64,000 nt of DNA from Flavimobilis soli (GTDB lineage: Bacteria > Actinomycetota > Actinomycetes > Actinomycetales > Cellulomonadaceae): the NCBI RefSeq assembly GCF_002564025.1, contig NZ_PDJH01000001.1:992001-1056000 (forward strand), read 5' to 3'. Below are positions 16,108 through 24,420 of this stretch, in pieces. Within the stretch, counting starts at the first letter, position 1. Each line of letters opens with the position of its first letter. The notes beneath the pieces are model-generated. The model was not told the DNA's origin. It searched no databases and worked only from the letters and a program-made list of their open reading frames with translations. Made by a program: the position numbers and the translations under genes.

Positions 16108-19100
16108 GAGGCCTCCTGCCCGAGGGCGCGTCCGACGGTCTGGAGCGGGCAGCTGCGGCGGACCGGGCAGAATCCGCACAGCGGGTTGATGCGTGCCTCG
16201 AAGCACGCGGACGCCATCGTCTCGGCGGCGCTCTCGACGAGGTCGTGGGCCCACCGCGGGTCGTCGGCGTCCTGGAGCGCGGGCTGGGTGCGCAGCGTCG
16301 CGTCCTTGCCGTCCTTGACGTGCACGAGCTGCGCGCCCGCGCTCTGCGCCCCGTCCTCGAGCCCGGGCACCTCGTGGAAGGCGCCCTCGGCGAGGGCCAC
16401 CTGGTATGCGCCGAGCTGCGGGTGGCTCGCCGCCTTGTCCTTGCTGGGGGCGGTCCCGGTCTTGAGGTCCTCGATGAGGACGGTGCCGTCCTCCTGGCGC
16501 ACGAGCCGGTCGACGCTGCCGCTGAGCACGGCCCGGCCGACCTGCGTGGTGAACCTGGCCTCGACGGCGAGGACCTCGCCGCTCTTCTGGAAGTGCCGGG
16601 CGAGCCGCTCGACCATCGCACGCGCACGCGTGCGCGTGACCCGCTCGGGCCAGCCGGGCGCGAGCCCGAGCTCGGGCCAGCGCCGGTCGAGCGTCGCAGC
16701 GAGCTCGTGGAACGGCGCAGTGGGCGCCTCCTCGGCGATCGAGTGGATGAGCGAACCGAGCGACTGGGACAGCGCGTCGGCGGAGCGGCCGCCGGCGGTC
16801 TCGAGGGCCCAGCGCAGCGCGCACGTCGAGACGGACTCGACCTTCGACGGCGAGACCGGGACGGGCGCGTCGTCGTCCCAGGTCGGTGCGGTGCTCGAGA
16901 CCGGGTGCACCCCGTACCAGCCGGCCGGGTCGGCGCCGGGCACCTCTGCCTCGGCGAGGCGGGCGAGCACGGTCGCGGCCTCGCCCGCGCCGACGGCGTC
17001 AGGATCGCCGACGTCGCGCCGCACCTCGTCCTGGAGCTGCGCGCGTGCGCGCAGCACGAGACCGCGCAGGTCGAGGGCCTCGGGAACGTCGCGGCGGCGC
17101 GGGTCAGCCGCGTCGTCGTCGGGCTCCTCCCCCGTGCCCGGGACCGGGTCGACGAGGTCGACGAGCACGGACGGGAAGCTCTCGGTGTCCTCGACCGCGG
17201 TGACGAGCAGGTGCTCCCGGGCGCGGGACACCGCGACGAGGAAGGCGCGCACCTCGTCGGAGAGCACGGCGCGGCGCGCGTGGGCGGCGTGCGCGGCTCC
17301 GTCGCCGCCGGGCACGACGATCCCGGCGACAGCGTCGACGAGCGTCTGCGCGCCGAGCAGGGAGTCGCGCAGGCGGAGGTCGGGCCACACCCCTTCCTGG
17401 ACGCCCGCGACGACGACGGCGCGCCACTCGCGCCCGGCCGCCCCTGCTGGCGTGAGGACGGTGACGGCGTCCTGGCCGCCGCCGCTCGCCGCGAGCGAGT
17501 CAGCGGGGAGGTCCTGCGACCGGACGTGGTCGACGAAGGCGCTCGCCCGGACGCGCGGGTTGCGGTCGACGAAGCGCTCGGCCGCCTTCGACAGCGCCAT
17601 GACAGCGTCGAGGTCGCGGTCCGCGCGCATGCCCGCCCCGCCCCCGGCGAGCGCGGTGCTGCGCCAGCGCGCGGACAGGCCGGTCGCGTCCCAGACCGCC
17701 CACAGCACGGTCTGTGCGTCCGCGCCCGGGCGCGCGGCGGCCTCGCGGCCGCGCGCGAGCACGGCGGCGACCTGCGCCGCACCCCGGCGGACCGCTGCCG
17801 GGAGCTGCGCGGCGAGCGCCGGGTCGCCGAGCACCTCGACGAGCAGGGTGTCGGAGCTGCGCCCGCCACCGGCGGCGAGCTCTTCGCTGCGCAGGACGCG
17901 ACGCAGACGCCGCAGCGATACCGCGTCGAGCCCGCCCACGGGCGAGAGCAGGAGCCCGACCGCGCGCTCGACGTCGAGCGGACGCCCGTCCGCTACCTCG
18001 ACCGCGTCGAGGAGCGGCCGCACCGCAGGCTCGTCGCGCAGCGGGCCCTGCGACCCGAGGATGCTCACCGGCACCGACGCGCCCAGGAGCGCGCGCTGCA
18101 GCGCGCTGACCTGGCCGCCGGAACGCGCGATGACGGCCATCTCCCGCCACGGCACGCCGTCGAGCAGGTGCCATGCGCGCAGCGTGCGCGCGATGTACGC
18201 GTGCTCCTGCGACGGTCCCGCGAGCAGGACGACGCGCGCCGGCCGGAGCCGCTCCGCGACCGTGCCAGCGCCTGGCGCGGCCGCATCTGACAAATTCGTG
18301 TCGGACGCAGCCGCACCGCCGGGCGCCCCACTCTCGGACGCCGCGCCAGCCCGCCGGTGTGCGACGGTCCCCGCGGTCCCCACCGCCTGCGCGACCCGGC
18401 AGGCGACGTCGCGCAGCCCGGGCCCGTGGCGCCAGACCTGCTCGAGGACCACCTGCTCGGCACCGAACGCGCCCGGCTCCGCGCCCGCGGGTGCCGCGGC
18501 GCGTGCGACCAACGCAGGCACCGCGCCGCGGAAGCCCTGCACCGCGGCGTCCGGGTCGCCGACGAGCACGAGCCGCGCGCCGTCGGCGTGGAGCACGGCG
18601 AGCAGGCGCGCCACCGCCTGGGTGGCCTCCTGGTAGTCGTCGACGACGACGAGGTCCCACCGCGGGCGCGCCACCTCCGGCACCTCCTCGTCCCAGGACG
18701 TCAGCGCGTCGATCGCGTCGTGCACGACGGACGCCGGATCGACCCGGACGCCCGCGTCCGGGGTCGCCTGCCGCAGCGCCATGACATCCCGGTACTCCTC
18801 GAACAGCCGCGCGCACGTACGCCAGGCGGCGCGGCCGTACCTCGCGCCCAGCTCGTCGAGCGCGACCGGGTCCAGCCCGCGTTCCGCGGCGCGCATCAGC
18901 ACGTCACGCAGCTCGTCGCGGAACCCTCGCGTCGCGAGCGCCTCTGCCGGGACGGACGGCGGCAGCTCGAGCGGCACGCCCTCACCCGCGAGGTGGCCCT
19001 CGATCAGCTCCGCGAGGATGCGGTCCTGCTCAGGACCCGAGACGAGCGTCGGCGCGGGCTCGCCCCACGCGCTCGCGCGACGCGCGAGCACACCGTGGGC

Positions 19101-19439
19101 GACCGACGCCGCCGTCCGCACGAGCGGCTGCCCGACCGTCCGCGCCGCGCGGCTCGCGAGCCGGTCACGCATCTCGCCCGCGCCACGCCGGGTCGCAGCG
19201 AGCACGAGCACGCGCGCCGGGTCGAGAGGCGCCCGACCGTCCTCGGGCGCGAGGTGGTCGACAGCGACCGCGAGCGCCGTCGTCGTCTTGCCCGTCCCGG
19301 GCGCGCCCGTCACGAGGGTCACGGGGCTCGTCCGCGCGAGGTCGACCGCGCGGCGCTGCGACGCGTCGAGAGCGGGCGCCGCGTCACCGGTGCGCCCGAC
19401 GTGCTCGGTGAGCACTGCGCGCAGCCCGGTCGTCGTCAT
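16104..19439 (-). CDS. adnA: AdnA-type helicase-nuclease subunit with Fe-S nuclease
   Basis: 1111 residues from ATG 19439 (a GTG at 19469 is possible). The UvrD-like motor has Walker A GAPGTGKT (45-52) and VVVDDYQEATQAV near 266. The usual QSIYGFRGA motif is replaced by DAAVQGFRGAVPALV. The C-terminal nuclease has LSGSVDRLVRQ and VLIEDLKTG near 991. Cysteines suitable for an AddB-type iron-sulfur staple are visible: STCALRWALE near 875, and CGFCPVRRSCP near 1086-1094. The protein partners AdnB, encoded immediately downstream with a 4-bp overlap. Motor motifs are less canonical than in AdnB, in line with AdnB being the lead motor in mycobacteria. Confidence 0.92.
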   Translation of the reverse strand: MTTTGLRAVLTEHVGRTGDAAPALDASQRRAVDLARTSPVTLVTGAPGTGKTTTALAVAVDHLAPEDGRAPLDPARVLVLAATRRGAGEMRDRLASRAARTVGQPLVRTAASVAHGVLARRASAWGEPAPTLVSGPEQDRILAELIEGHLAGEGVPLELPPSVPAEALATRGFRDELRDVLMRAAERGLDPVALDELGARYGRAAWRTCARLFEEYRDVMALRQATPDAGVRVDPASVVHDAIDALTSWDEEVPEVARPRWDLVVVDDYQEATQAVARLLAVLHADGARLVLVGDPDAAVQGFRGAVPALVARAAAPAGAEPGAFGAEQVVLEQVWRHGPGLRDVACRVAQAVGTAGTVAHRRAGAASESGAPGGAAASDTNLSDAAAPGAGTVAERLRPARVVLLAGPSQEHAYIARTLRAWHLLDGVPWREMAVIARSGGQVSALQRALLGASVPVSILGSQGPLRDEPAVRPLLDAVEVADGRPLDVERAVGLLLSPVGGLDAVSLRRLRRVLRSEELAAGGGRSSDTLLVEVLGDPALAAQLPAAVRRGAAQVAAVLARGREAAARPGADAQTVLWAVWDATGLSARWRSTALAGGGAGMRADRDLDAVMALSKAAERFVDRNPRVRASAFVDHVRSQDLPADSLAASGGGQDAVTVLTPAGAAGREWRAVVVAGVQEGVWPDLRLRDSLLGAQTLVDAVAGIVVPGGDGAAHAAHARRAVLSDEVRAFLVAVSRAREHLLVTAVEDTESFPSVLVDLVDPVPGTGEEPDDDAADPRRRDVPEALDLRGLVLRARAQLQDEVRRDVGDPDAVGAGEAATVLARLAEAEVPGADPAGWYGVHPVSSTAPTWDDDAPVPVSPSKVESVSTCALRWALETAGGRSADALSQSLGSLIHSIAEEAPTAPFHELAATLDRRWPELGLAPGWPERVTRTRARAMVERLARHFQKSGEVLAVEARFTTQVGRAVLSGSVDRLVRQEDGTVLIEDLKTGTAPSKDKAASHPQLGAYQVALAEGAFHEVPGLEDGAQSAGAQLVHVKDGKDATLRTQPALQDADDPRWAHDLVESAAETMASACFEARINPLCGFCPVRRSCPLQTVGRALGQEAS

Positions 19440-19612
19440 GCCAGAGATCCCATCACGAGCCACCGACACTCCCCGGGACGACGCGCTCCCCTGCTACCAC
19501 CTCCGTGCGAGTGCGCGCTGGGCGAACAGCGCACCGAGAAGTCCCCGCGACGCGCCCCGAGGTGCGATTCTGGTCGCGGAAGACATCCGTCCGTGCGAAC
19601 AAGGAGATCGAC

Positions 19613-19837
19613 GTGGAGATCACGATCGGCGTGCAGAACCAGGCCCGCGAGCTCGTCCTGGAGTCCGACCAGACCGCAGCCGAGGTCACGGCGGCCGTCA
19701 CCAAGGCGCTCGAGTCGGGCTCCGTGCTCGAGCTCACCGACCACCGCGGCCGCCGCGTGCTCGTCCCGACGGCAGCGATCGGCTACATCGAGATCGGCTC
19801 GGAGGCGCAGCGCAAGGTCGGCTTCGGCCCTCTCTGA
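19613..19837 (+). CDS. DUF3107 small conserved protein
   Basis: 74 residues from GTG 19613, with AAGGAG (19601-19606) six bases upstream. The sequence VEITIGVQNQARELVLESDQ, then VLELTDHRGRRVLVPTAAIG and a final YIEIGSEAQRKVGFG matches the DUF3107 family, the M. tuberculosis counterpart of which is Rv3208A. It is a small beta-rich cytoplasmic protein. Its function is not established, although it is strictly conserved beside the ferritin-like protein and RhlE helicase in actinobacteria, exactly as here. Any upstream extension of the frame is rejected because the ribosome binding site fixes the GTG. Confidence 0.88.
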   Translation: MEITIGVQNQARELVLESDQTAAEVTAAVTKALESGSVLELTDHRGRRVLVPTAAIGYIEIGSEAQRKVGFGPL

Positions 19838-19854
19838 CACCGAGCACGTCCAGC

Positions 19855-19889
19855 ACGGCCCGGCGGCGGGACCTCCCGCCCCGGGCCGT
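19855..19889. terminator. Bidirectional terminator between DUF3107 and ferritin-like genes
   Basis: ACGGCCCGG (19855-19863) pairs with CCGGGCCGT (19881-19889), with an inner stem GGCGGG/CCCGCC and loop ACCT. TTCCT follows on the plus strand. It sits midway between the two convergent genes. Confidence 0.7.
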
Positions 19890-19954
19890 TCCTGCGCCCG
19901 CGCAGGGAGAGCACGACGCCGCGGCTCGCCTCACCGCGGCACGGGGACTGGGCG

Positions 19955-20734
19955 TCAGGCCGCGAGACCGAGCCGCCCCATGCGACGCGTGTGCTCGGCG
20001 GTGAGCTGGCCGAACAGCCACGCGTGGTGGTCCGCGGGCCGCTCGTCGTCGGCGAAGCGCTGCTCGACAGCCGTGGCGAGGAGCCGCGTGAGCGCCGGGC
20101 GGTCCGCGAGGAGCTGCTGCACGAGGCTCAGCGCCTCGCCCACGAGCCGGCGGGCCCACAGCGCGAGCCGCGACGCGAGCACCTCGTCGTCCGACGTCGC
20201 GCTGTCGAGCACCTCGATCGAGCGCTCGGACGCCATGCCGTCCTCGATGACGCCCATGATGATGTCGCGGCTCTGCGGGTCGAGAGCGCCCGCGACGATC
20301 CGGCAGAAGTCCACCGCGACGCCGTGACCGACGTAGCTCTTGAGGATCTCCTCCCACCAGCTGCTCGGCTGCGTCCGGTGGTCGTAGTCGTCGAACGTCG
20401 CGTCGAGGGCGAGCATGCGCTCGTCGGCCGCCTCCGCGTCACCCTCGAGCTCGGCGATGCGGCGCAGGATCGTCTCCTGCCGCGCGAGCGCGGCACCGGC
20501 GAGGCGCGCGAGCCGCAGGCGGCTCGACGGGTCCGGCGCGGCGGTCGCCGCGCCAGCGATGCGCAGGAACGCGACCGACTCGATCTGGGCGACGAGCGCG
20601 AGAAGCTCGGTCGTGTCAGCGACGCTCGCACCGCCGTCGGCGGGTGCGGCGGAGGGTGCGGCGGGCGCAGCGGCGGGGGCGTCCCCCGGCTGGGCGCCCG
20701 GGGCGTCGTGCTCGACGTGCGGTGCCTGGCTCAT
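19955..20734 (-). CDS. Ferritin-like fold protein (actinobacterial, Rv3210c type)
   Basis: 259 residues from ATG 20734. After a disordered Ala/Pro N-terminus (about 1-35), four helices follow with carboxylates and His typical of ferritin-like domains: AQIESVAFLRIAGAA, ALARQETILRRIAEL, VDFCRIVAGALDP and RRLVGEALSLVQQL. The family is annotated as ferritin-like domain or fold-containing protein. A redox or hydroxylase role has been proposed for relatives, but none is proven here and a complete di-iron EXXH pair is not obvious. It is convergent with DUF3107 and divergent from the DEAD-box helicase. TACGCT lies six bases before the ATG and there is no ribosome binding site, so it is probably leaderless. 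Confidence 0.78.
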   Translation of the reverse strand: MSQAPHVEHDAPGAQPGDAPAAAPAAPSAAPADGGASVADTTELLALVAQIESVAFLRIAGAATAAPDPSSRLRLARLAGAALARQETILRRIAELEGDAEAADERMLALDATFDDYDHRTQPSSWWEEILKSYVGHGVAVDFCRIVAGALDPQSRDIIMGVIEDGMASERSIEVLDSATSDDEVLASRLALWARRLVGEALSLVQQLLADRPALTRLLATAVEQRFADDERPADHHAWLFGQLTAEHTRRMGRLGLAA

Positions 20735-20740
20735 CCGTCC

Positions 20741-20746
20741 AGCGTA
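20741..20746 (-). promoter_or_regulatory. -10 box of the ferritin-like gene, leaderless geometry
   Basis: TACGCT on the minus strand, six bases before ATG 20734, with no Shine-Dalgarno in between. Confidence 0.55.
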
Positions 20747-21031
20747 GCGGCCCGGCTCTCGTCCTTGACCCGTCCGATATGCTGCCCCTTGTACATCGGA
20801 TGCCCGGTCGTCTCGACGCACTGACGAACTGTGAACTGACCTGGCTGCCTGGAGGACGCGTCTCGGCGCACCCCGGCACCCCGCATCTCCGCGATCGGCT
20901 TCCGGCCCTCCGGCGCGACAGCGCCGGCACCGCCGTGACTGCCCGTCGCCGCTGGTCGCAGCCGAGCTGCGCAGCGCACCCGCTCGTCCCCGGTGCCGCG
21001 CCACCGCGCCCTTCACCACCCGTGAGGCACA
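20747..21031 (+). promoter_or_regulatory. Long 5' region of the DEAD-box helicase gene
   Basis: About 285 bases without a gene. A TTGACC (20765-20770) is the only good -35-like hexamer; GATATGCT (20776-20783) and TGTACAT (20790-20796) follow, but neither is at ideal spacing. If transcription starts near 20800, the helicase mRNA has an approximately 230-base GC-rich leader. RNA helicases of this type are often autoregulated through their leaders; no known riboswitch pattern is recognised here. Confidence 0.4.
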
Positions 21032-22645
21032 GTGACCACCACCGACCAGACGGACCTCTCCTCGAGCGTCCAGTCGGACCAGAACCCCTCTTTCGGCGAC
21101 TTCGGCGTCAAGCAGGAGATCGTCGACGCTCTCGCCGACGCCGGCATCACCCACCCGTTCCCCATCCAGGCGATGACGCTGCCCGTGGCCATGCAGGGCC
21201 ACGACATCATCGGCCAGGCCAAGACGGGAACCGGCAAGACGCTCGGCTTCGGCGTCCCGCTCCTGCACCGCGTCGTCGCCCCGGGCGAGGAGGGCTACGA
21301 GGACCTCAAGCACGCGGGCAAGCCGCAGGCGCTCGTCGTCCTGCCGACGCGTGAGCTCGCGGTCCAGGTCGCCGGCGACCTGGCCACGGCCTCCGCGAAG
21401 CGCAGCGTCCGCGTCATCCAGCTCTACGGCGGCCGTGCGTACGAGCCGCAGATCGAGACGCTCCGCGCGGGCGTCGACGTCGTCGTCGGCACGCCCGGCC
21501 GCATGATCGACCTCGTCAAGCAGGGCCACCTGGACCTGGGCCACGTCAAGTGCGTCGTCCTCGACGAGGCCGACGAGATGCTCGACCTGGGCTTCCTGCC
21601 CGACGTCGAGACGCTCCTGTCGAAGACGCCGGCCTCGCGCCACACGATGCTCTTCTCCGCGACCATGCCGGGCGCCGTCGTCGCGATGGCCCGCCGCTAC
21701 ATGTCGCAGCCGACGCACATCCGGGCGAACGACCCGGACGACGAGGGCATGACGAAGAAGGACATCAAGCAGGTCGTCTACCGCGCCCACGCGCTCGACA
21801 AGGTCGAGGTGCTCGCGCGCATCCTGCAGTCCGAGGGGCGCGGCCGCACGATCGTCTTCGCGCGGACCAAGCGCACTGCGGCGAAGGTCGCGGACGAGCT
21901 CGTCGAGCGCGGCTTCGCGGCCGGCTCGCTGCACGGTGACCTGGGCCAGGGCGCTCGTGAGCAGGCGCTGCGCGCGTTCCGCCACGGCAAGATCGACGTC
22001 CTCGTCGCGACCGACGTCGCGGCGCGCGGCATCGACGTCGACGACGTCACGCACGTCGTCAACTACCAGTGCCCCGAGGACGAGAAGACGTACCTGCACC
22101 GCACGGGCCGCACGGGCCGCGCGGGCAACAAGGGCACCGCGATCACGTTCGTCGACTGGGACGACGTGCCGCGCTGGTCGCTGATCGACAAGGCGCTCGG
22201 CCTGGGCGTGCCGGAGCCCGTCGAGACGTACTCGTCGAGCGAGCACCTGTACACGGACCTCGACATTCCCGCGGGCACGAAGGGTCGCCTCCCGAAGAGC
22301 AAGCAGGTCCTCGAGGGTCTCGCGGGCGAGGTCCTCGAGGACCTCGGCGAGACGGGCAAGCGTCCGTCCTCGCGCGGCGGTTCGCGCGACGGCGGACGTC
22401 GCGACGGTGGTCGCCGTGAGGGTGCCCGCAGCGAAGGCGGCCGTGACGGCCGTCGTCGCGACGGCGGCCGTGAGGGTGCTCGCCGCGAAGGCGGCCGCGA
22501 GCTGGACGCCCCGAAGGCCACGAACGGCCCGGCGTCCGACGACGCGGCGCCAGTCTCCGAGCGTCCGCGCCGGTCGCGCAACCGTCGCCGCACGCGCGGC
22601 GGCCGCGGCGCCGGCGCGGAGGGCGCGACGTCGACCGAGTCGTGA
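21032..22645 (+). CDS. DEAD-box RNA helicase, RhlE/CsdA-like, with Gly/Arg-rich tail
   Basis: 537 residues from GTG 21032. All DEAD-box motifs are present: Q motif around FGDFGVKQEIVDAL...PIQ, motif I AKTGTGKT (63-70), PTRELAVQV, VVLDEADEMLDLGF (near 178), SATMPG, ATDVAARGIDVDDVTHVVNY and HRTGRTGRAG (near 356). The C-terminal part (about 415-537) is low-complexity and basic, with repeated RxGGR and GRRDGGR units, as in RGG-type RNA-binding tails. It unwinds structured RNA in ribosome assembly, mRNA decay and cold adaptation. Synteny matches M. tuberculosis Rv3211 (RhlE). The gene is followed by a 20-bp-arm palindrome, likely its terminator. Confidence 0.93.
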   Translation: MTTTDQTDLSSSVQSDQNPSFGDFGVKQEIVDALADAGITHPFPIQAMTLPVAMQGHDIIGQAKTGTGKTLGFGVPLLHRVVAPGEEGYEDLKHAGKPQALVVLPTRELAVQVAGDLATASAKRSVRVIQLYGGRAYEPQIETLRAGVDVVVGTPGRMIDLVKQGHLDLGHVKCVVLDEADEMLDLGFLPDVETLLSKTPASRHTMLFSATMPGAVVAMARRYMSQPTHIRANDPDDEGMTKKDIKQVVYRAHALDKVEVLARILQSEGRGRTIVFARTKRTAAKVADELVERGFAAGSLHGDLGQGAREQALRAFRHGKIDVLVATDVAARGIDVDDVTHVVNYQCPEDEKTYLHRTGRTGRAGNKGTAITFVDWDDVPRWSLIDKALGLGVPEPVETYSSSEHLYTDLDIPAGTKGRLPKSKQVLEGLAGEVLEDLGETGKRPSSRGGSRDGGRRDGGRREGARSEGGRDGRRRDGGREGARREGGRELDAPKATNGPASDDAAPVSERPRRSRNRRRTRGGRGAGAEGATSTES

Positions 22646-22662
22646 CCCTCGACTGACTGACA

Positions 22663-22707
22663 CAGATCGCCCCCGTGCACACGTCCTGTGTGCACGGGGG
22701 CGATCTG
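22663..22707. repeat. GTGCAC palindrome, copy A; likely terminator
   Basis: A perfect inverted repeat: 20-base arms (22663-22682 CAGATCGCCCCCGTGCACAC; 22688-22707 its exact complement) with loop GTCCT, 18 bases after the helicase stop. No U-tract. The sequence is closely related to copy B at 22785 and shares the tail GGGCGATCTG with the element at 28868-28906. Confidence 0.85.
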
Positions 22708-22784
22708 CCGTCCGGGGCTCGGGCGAGCGGCTGGCAGCCGCGCTGCCTGGCACCCCGAGACCCGGACCCGCGCCGCAGACACAG

Positions 22785-22823
22785 ATCGCCCCGGTGCACA
22801 CGTGACGCGTGCACCGGGGCGAT
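22785..22823. repeat. GTGCAC palindrome, copy B
   Basis: Core arms of 15 bases are perfect (ATCGCCCCGGTGCAC with GTGCACCGGGGCGAT); the outer bases ACAG/TGTG continue imperfectly. It lies 34 bases from the marC stop, so it may terminate marC, while copy A terminates the convergent helicase gene. A and B have the same ACAGATCGCCCC...GTGCACACGT plan but differ in the C/G block, with compensating changes in both arms. Confidence 0.85.
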
Positions 22824-22856
22824 GTGTCGTTGCGGGGAGGGCGCGAGCGCCTGGGC

Positions 22857-23477
22857 CTACGCCGTCTGGACGAAGGCGATGACCGCGTCGGCGACGAGCT
22901 GGACGGCGATCGCAGCGAGGAGCAGACCCGCGATGCGGGTCACGAGGATCGTCCCGGACTCGCCGAGGATCTTCATGATCACGCCGGCGAAGCGCATCGC
23001 GACCCACAGCGACAGCAGCACGAAGAAGAAGCCGATCGCGACCGAGATCCAGTCGGAGGCCGACCCGTCGACGCGCTGCACGAACAGCATCGCGGCGACG
23101 ATCGCACCGGGCCCGGCGAGCAGCGGGGTGCCGAGCGGGACCATCGCGACGTTGACGTTGCCCTTGGGCGCCTCCGGGTCCTCGAGCTTGCCGGTGAGCA
23201 GCTCCATCGCGACGAGGAGGAGCAGCAGACCACCCGACGCCTGGAGCGCGGGCAGCGAGATGTGCATGTAGCTGAGGAGCTGCTGGCCGAAGAGAGCGAA
23301 GCCGAGGATCACGCCTGCGGCGACGAGCACCGCCTGCCGCGCGGCACGGTGGCGCTCCTTGGCGGTCATGGTGCTCGTCAGCGCGAGGAACAGCGGCACG
23401 GTCCCAGGCGGGTCCATGATGACGAACAGGGTGATGAAGACCTCGGTGGCCAGTCGGATGTCGATCAGGTCGCTCAT
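22857..23477 (-). CDS. MarC family integral membrane protein
   Basis: 206 residues with six hydrophobic segments, starting IRLATEVFITLFVIMDPPGTVPLFLAL, the MarC hallmark, and containing PLGTPLLAGPGAIVAAMLF in the middle, the second conserved half. The family (UPF0056) is an inner-membrane protein group of unknown transport role; early reports linking it to multiple antibiotic resistance were not confirmed. ATG 23477 overlaps the stop of the PHP gene upstream by four bases, so the two are co-translated. Convergent with the DEAD-box helicase across the two palindromes. Confidence 0.9.
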   Translation of the reverse strand: MSDLIDIRLATEVFITLFVIMDPPGTVPLFLALTSTMTAKERHRAARQAVLVAAGVILGFALFGQQLLSYMHISLPALQASGGLLLLLVAMELLTGKLEDPEAPKGNVNVAMVPLGTPLLAGPGAIVAAMLFVQRVDGSASDWISVAIGFFFVLLSLWVAMRFAGVIMKILGESGTILVTRIAGLLLAAIAVQLVADAVIAFVQTA

Positions 23478-24343
23478 GGCCGGACCACCGCGCTCCTCCC
23501 TCGGCGCTCGATCTCCTCGAAGACCTCGCGCGCAGTCGTGTTCTCGCCGAGCAGGTTCGTCTTGCCCGTGCCGTGATAGTCGCTCGCCCCTGTCATGAAG
23601 AGGCCGAGCCTCGTCGCCAACCGGGACAACCGCTCTCGCTGGGCTGGGTCATGGTCACGATGGCCGACCTCCAAGCCTGCCAGCCCGGCGTCCACGAGCT
23701 CCTCGACGACAGCATCCGAGACGATCCGTCCCCGCATCTGAGCACCTGGATGGGCGAAGACGGGCACCCCGCCCGCGGCGCGGATCGCGCGCACGGCGGC
23801 GACGGCGTCGGGCACCTCGTGGTGCACGTAGTAGCGCGAGCGCGGGTTCAGGACCTGCGCGAACGCCTCGTCGCGGTGGCCGAAGACGCCCGCGGCGACG
23901 AGTGCGTCCGCGAGGTGCGGACGACCGATCGTCGTCCCGACCGCCGTCTGCTCGAGGACTCCCTCCCACGTGATCGGGAAGTCGACCGAGAGCCGCTCGA
24001 CCATCCGCTGCGCGCGCGTCTCGCGCGACTCGCGCACCCTCTCGAACAGCTCGACGAGGGCTGGCTCGTCAGGGTCCTGGAGGTAGCTGAGCAGGTGCAC
24101 GTTCACCGAGCCCGACCGCGCGCTCACCTCGGTCCCCCGCACGAGGGTGATCCCGTGCTCGACGGCGGCGCGCGCCGCCTCGTCCCAGCCCGCCGTCGTG
24201 TCGTGGTCGGTCAGGGCGAGGACGTCGAGCGGACCGTCGGCGAGGGCCCAGGCGGGGCCCCTGCCTGCCGCCGTCGCCACCAGCTCGGACGGGGTCTGTG
24301 TCCCGTCGGACACCGTCGAGTGGGTGTGGAGGTCGATGCGCAC
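23474..24343 (-). CDS. PHP-domain phosphoesterase (RNase AM/TrpH-like)
   Basis: 289 residues from GTG 24343. The PHP metal-binding motifs are clear: DLHTHSTVSDGT (4-15), ALTDHDTTAGW, TEVSAR, GRPHLADALV, VFAHPG and TGASDYHGTGK. This set fits the YciV/TrpH group, which removes 5'-nucleotides from short RNAs and 3',5'-nucleotide bisphosphates. The enzyme is cytoplasmic and needs Mn or similar metals. A TACAGT box lies five bases before the GTG, with GAGGT adjacent, so translation may be leaderless or weakly led. marC overlaps its stop. It is divergent from the aminopeptidase gene. Confidence 0.88.
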   Translation of the reverse strand: MRIDLHTHSTVSDGTQTPSELVATAAGRGPAWALADGPLDVLALTDHDTTAGWDEAARAAVEHGITLVRGTEVSARSGSVNVHLLSYLQDPDEPALVELFERVRESRETRAQRMVERLSVDFPITWEGVLEQTAVGTTIGRPHLADALVAAGVFGHRDEAFAQVLNPRSRYYVHHEVPDAVAAVRAIRAAGGVPVFAHPGAQMRGRIVSDAVVEELVDAGLAGLEVGHRDHDPAQRERLSRLATRLGLFMTGASDYHGTGKTNLLGENTTAREVFEEIERRGRSAVVRP

Positions 24344-24420
24344 ACCTCACTGTACGTTTCCACGCCGCGCGGACGGTGGGACGATGGGAAGAAGCACAGC
24401 ACCACGACCCGAGGATGACG

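Noticed and set aside
20644-21354. Plus-strand frame through the helicase leader
   Set aside because: It overlaps the real helicase start in a different frame, with Arg/Pro-rich shadow composition.
22646-22856. Possible insertion sequence ends at the two palindromes
   Set aside because: No transposase frame lies between or beside them and no target duplication is seen.
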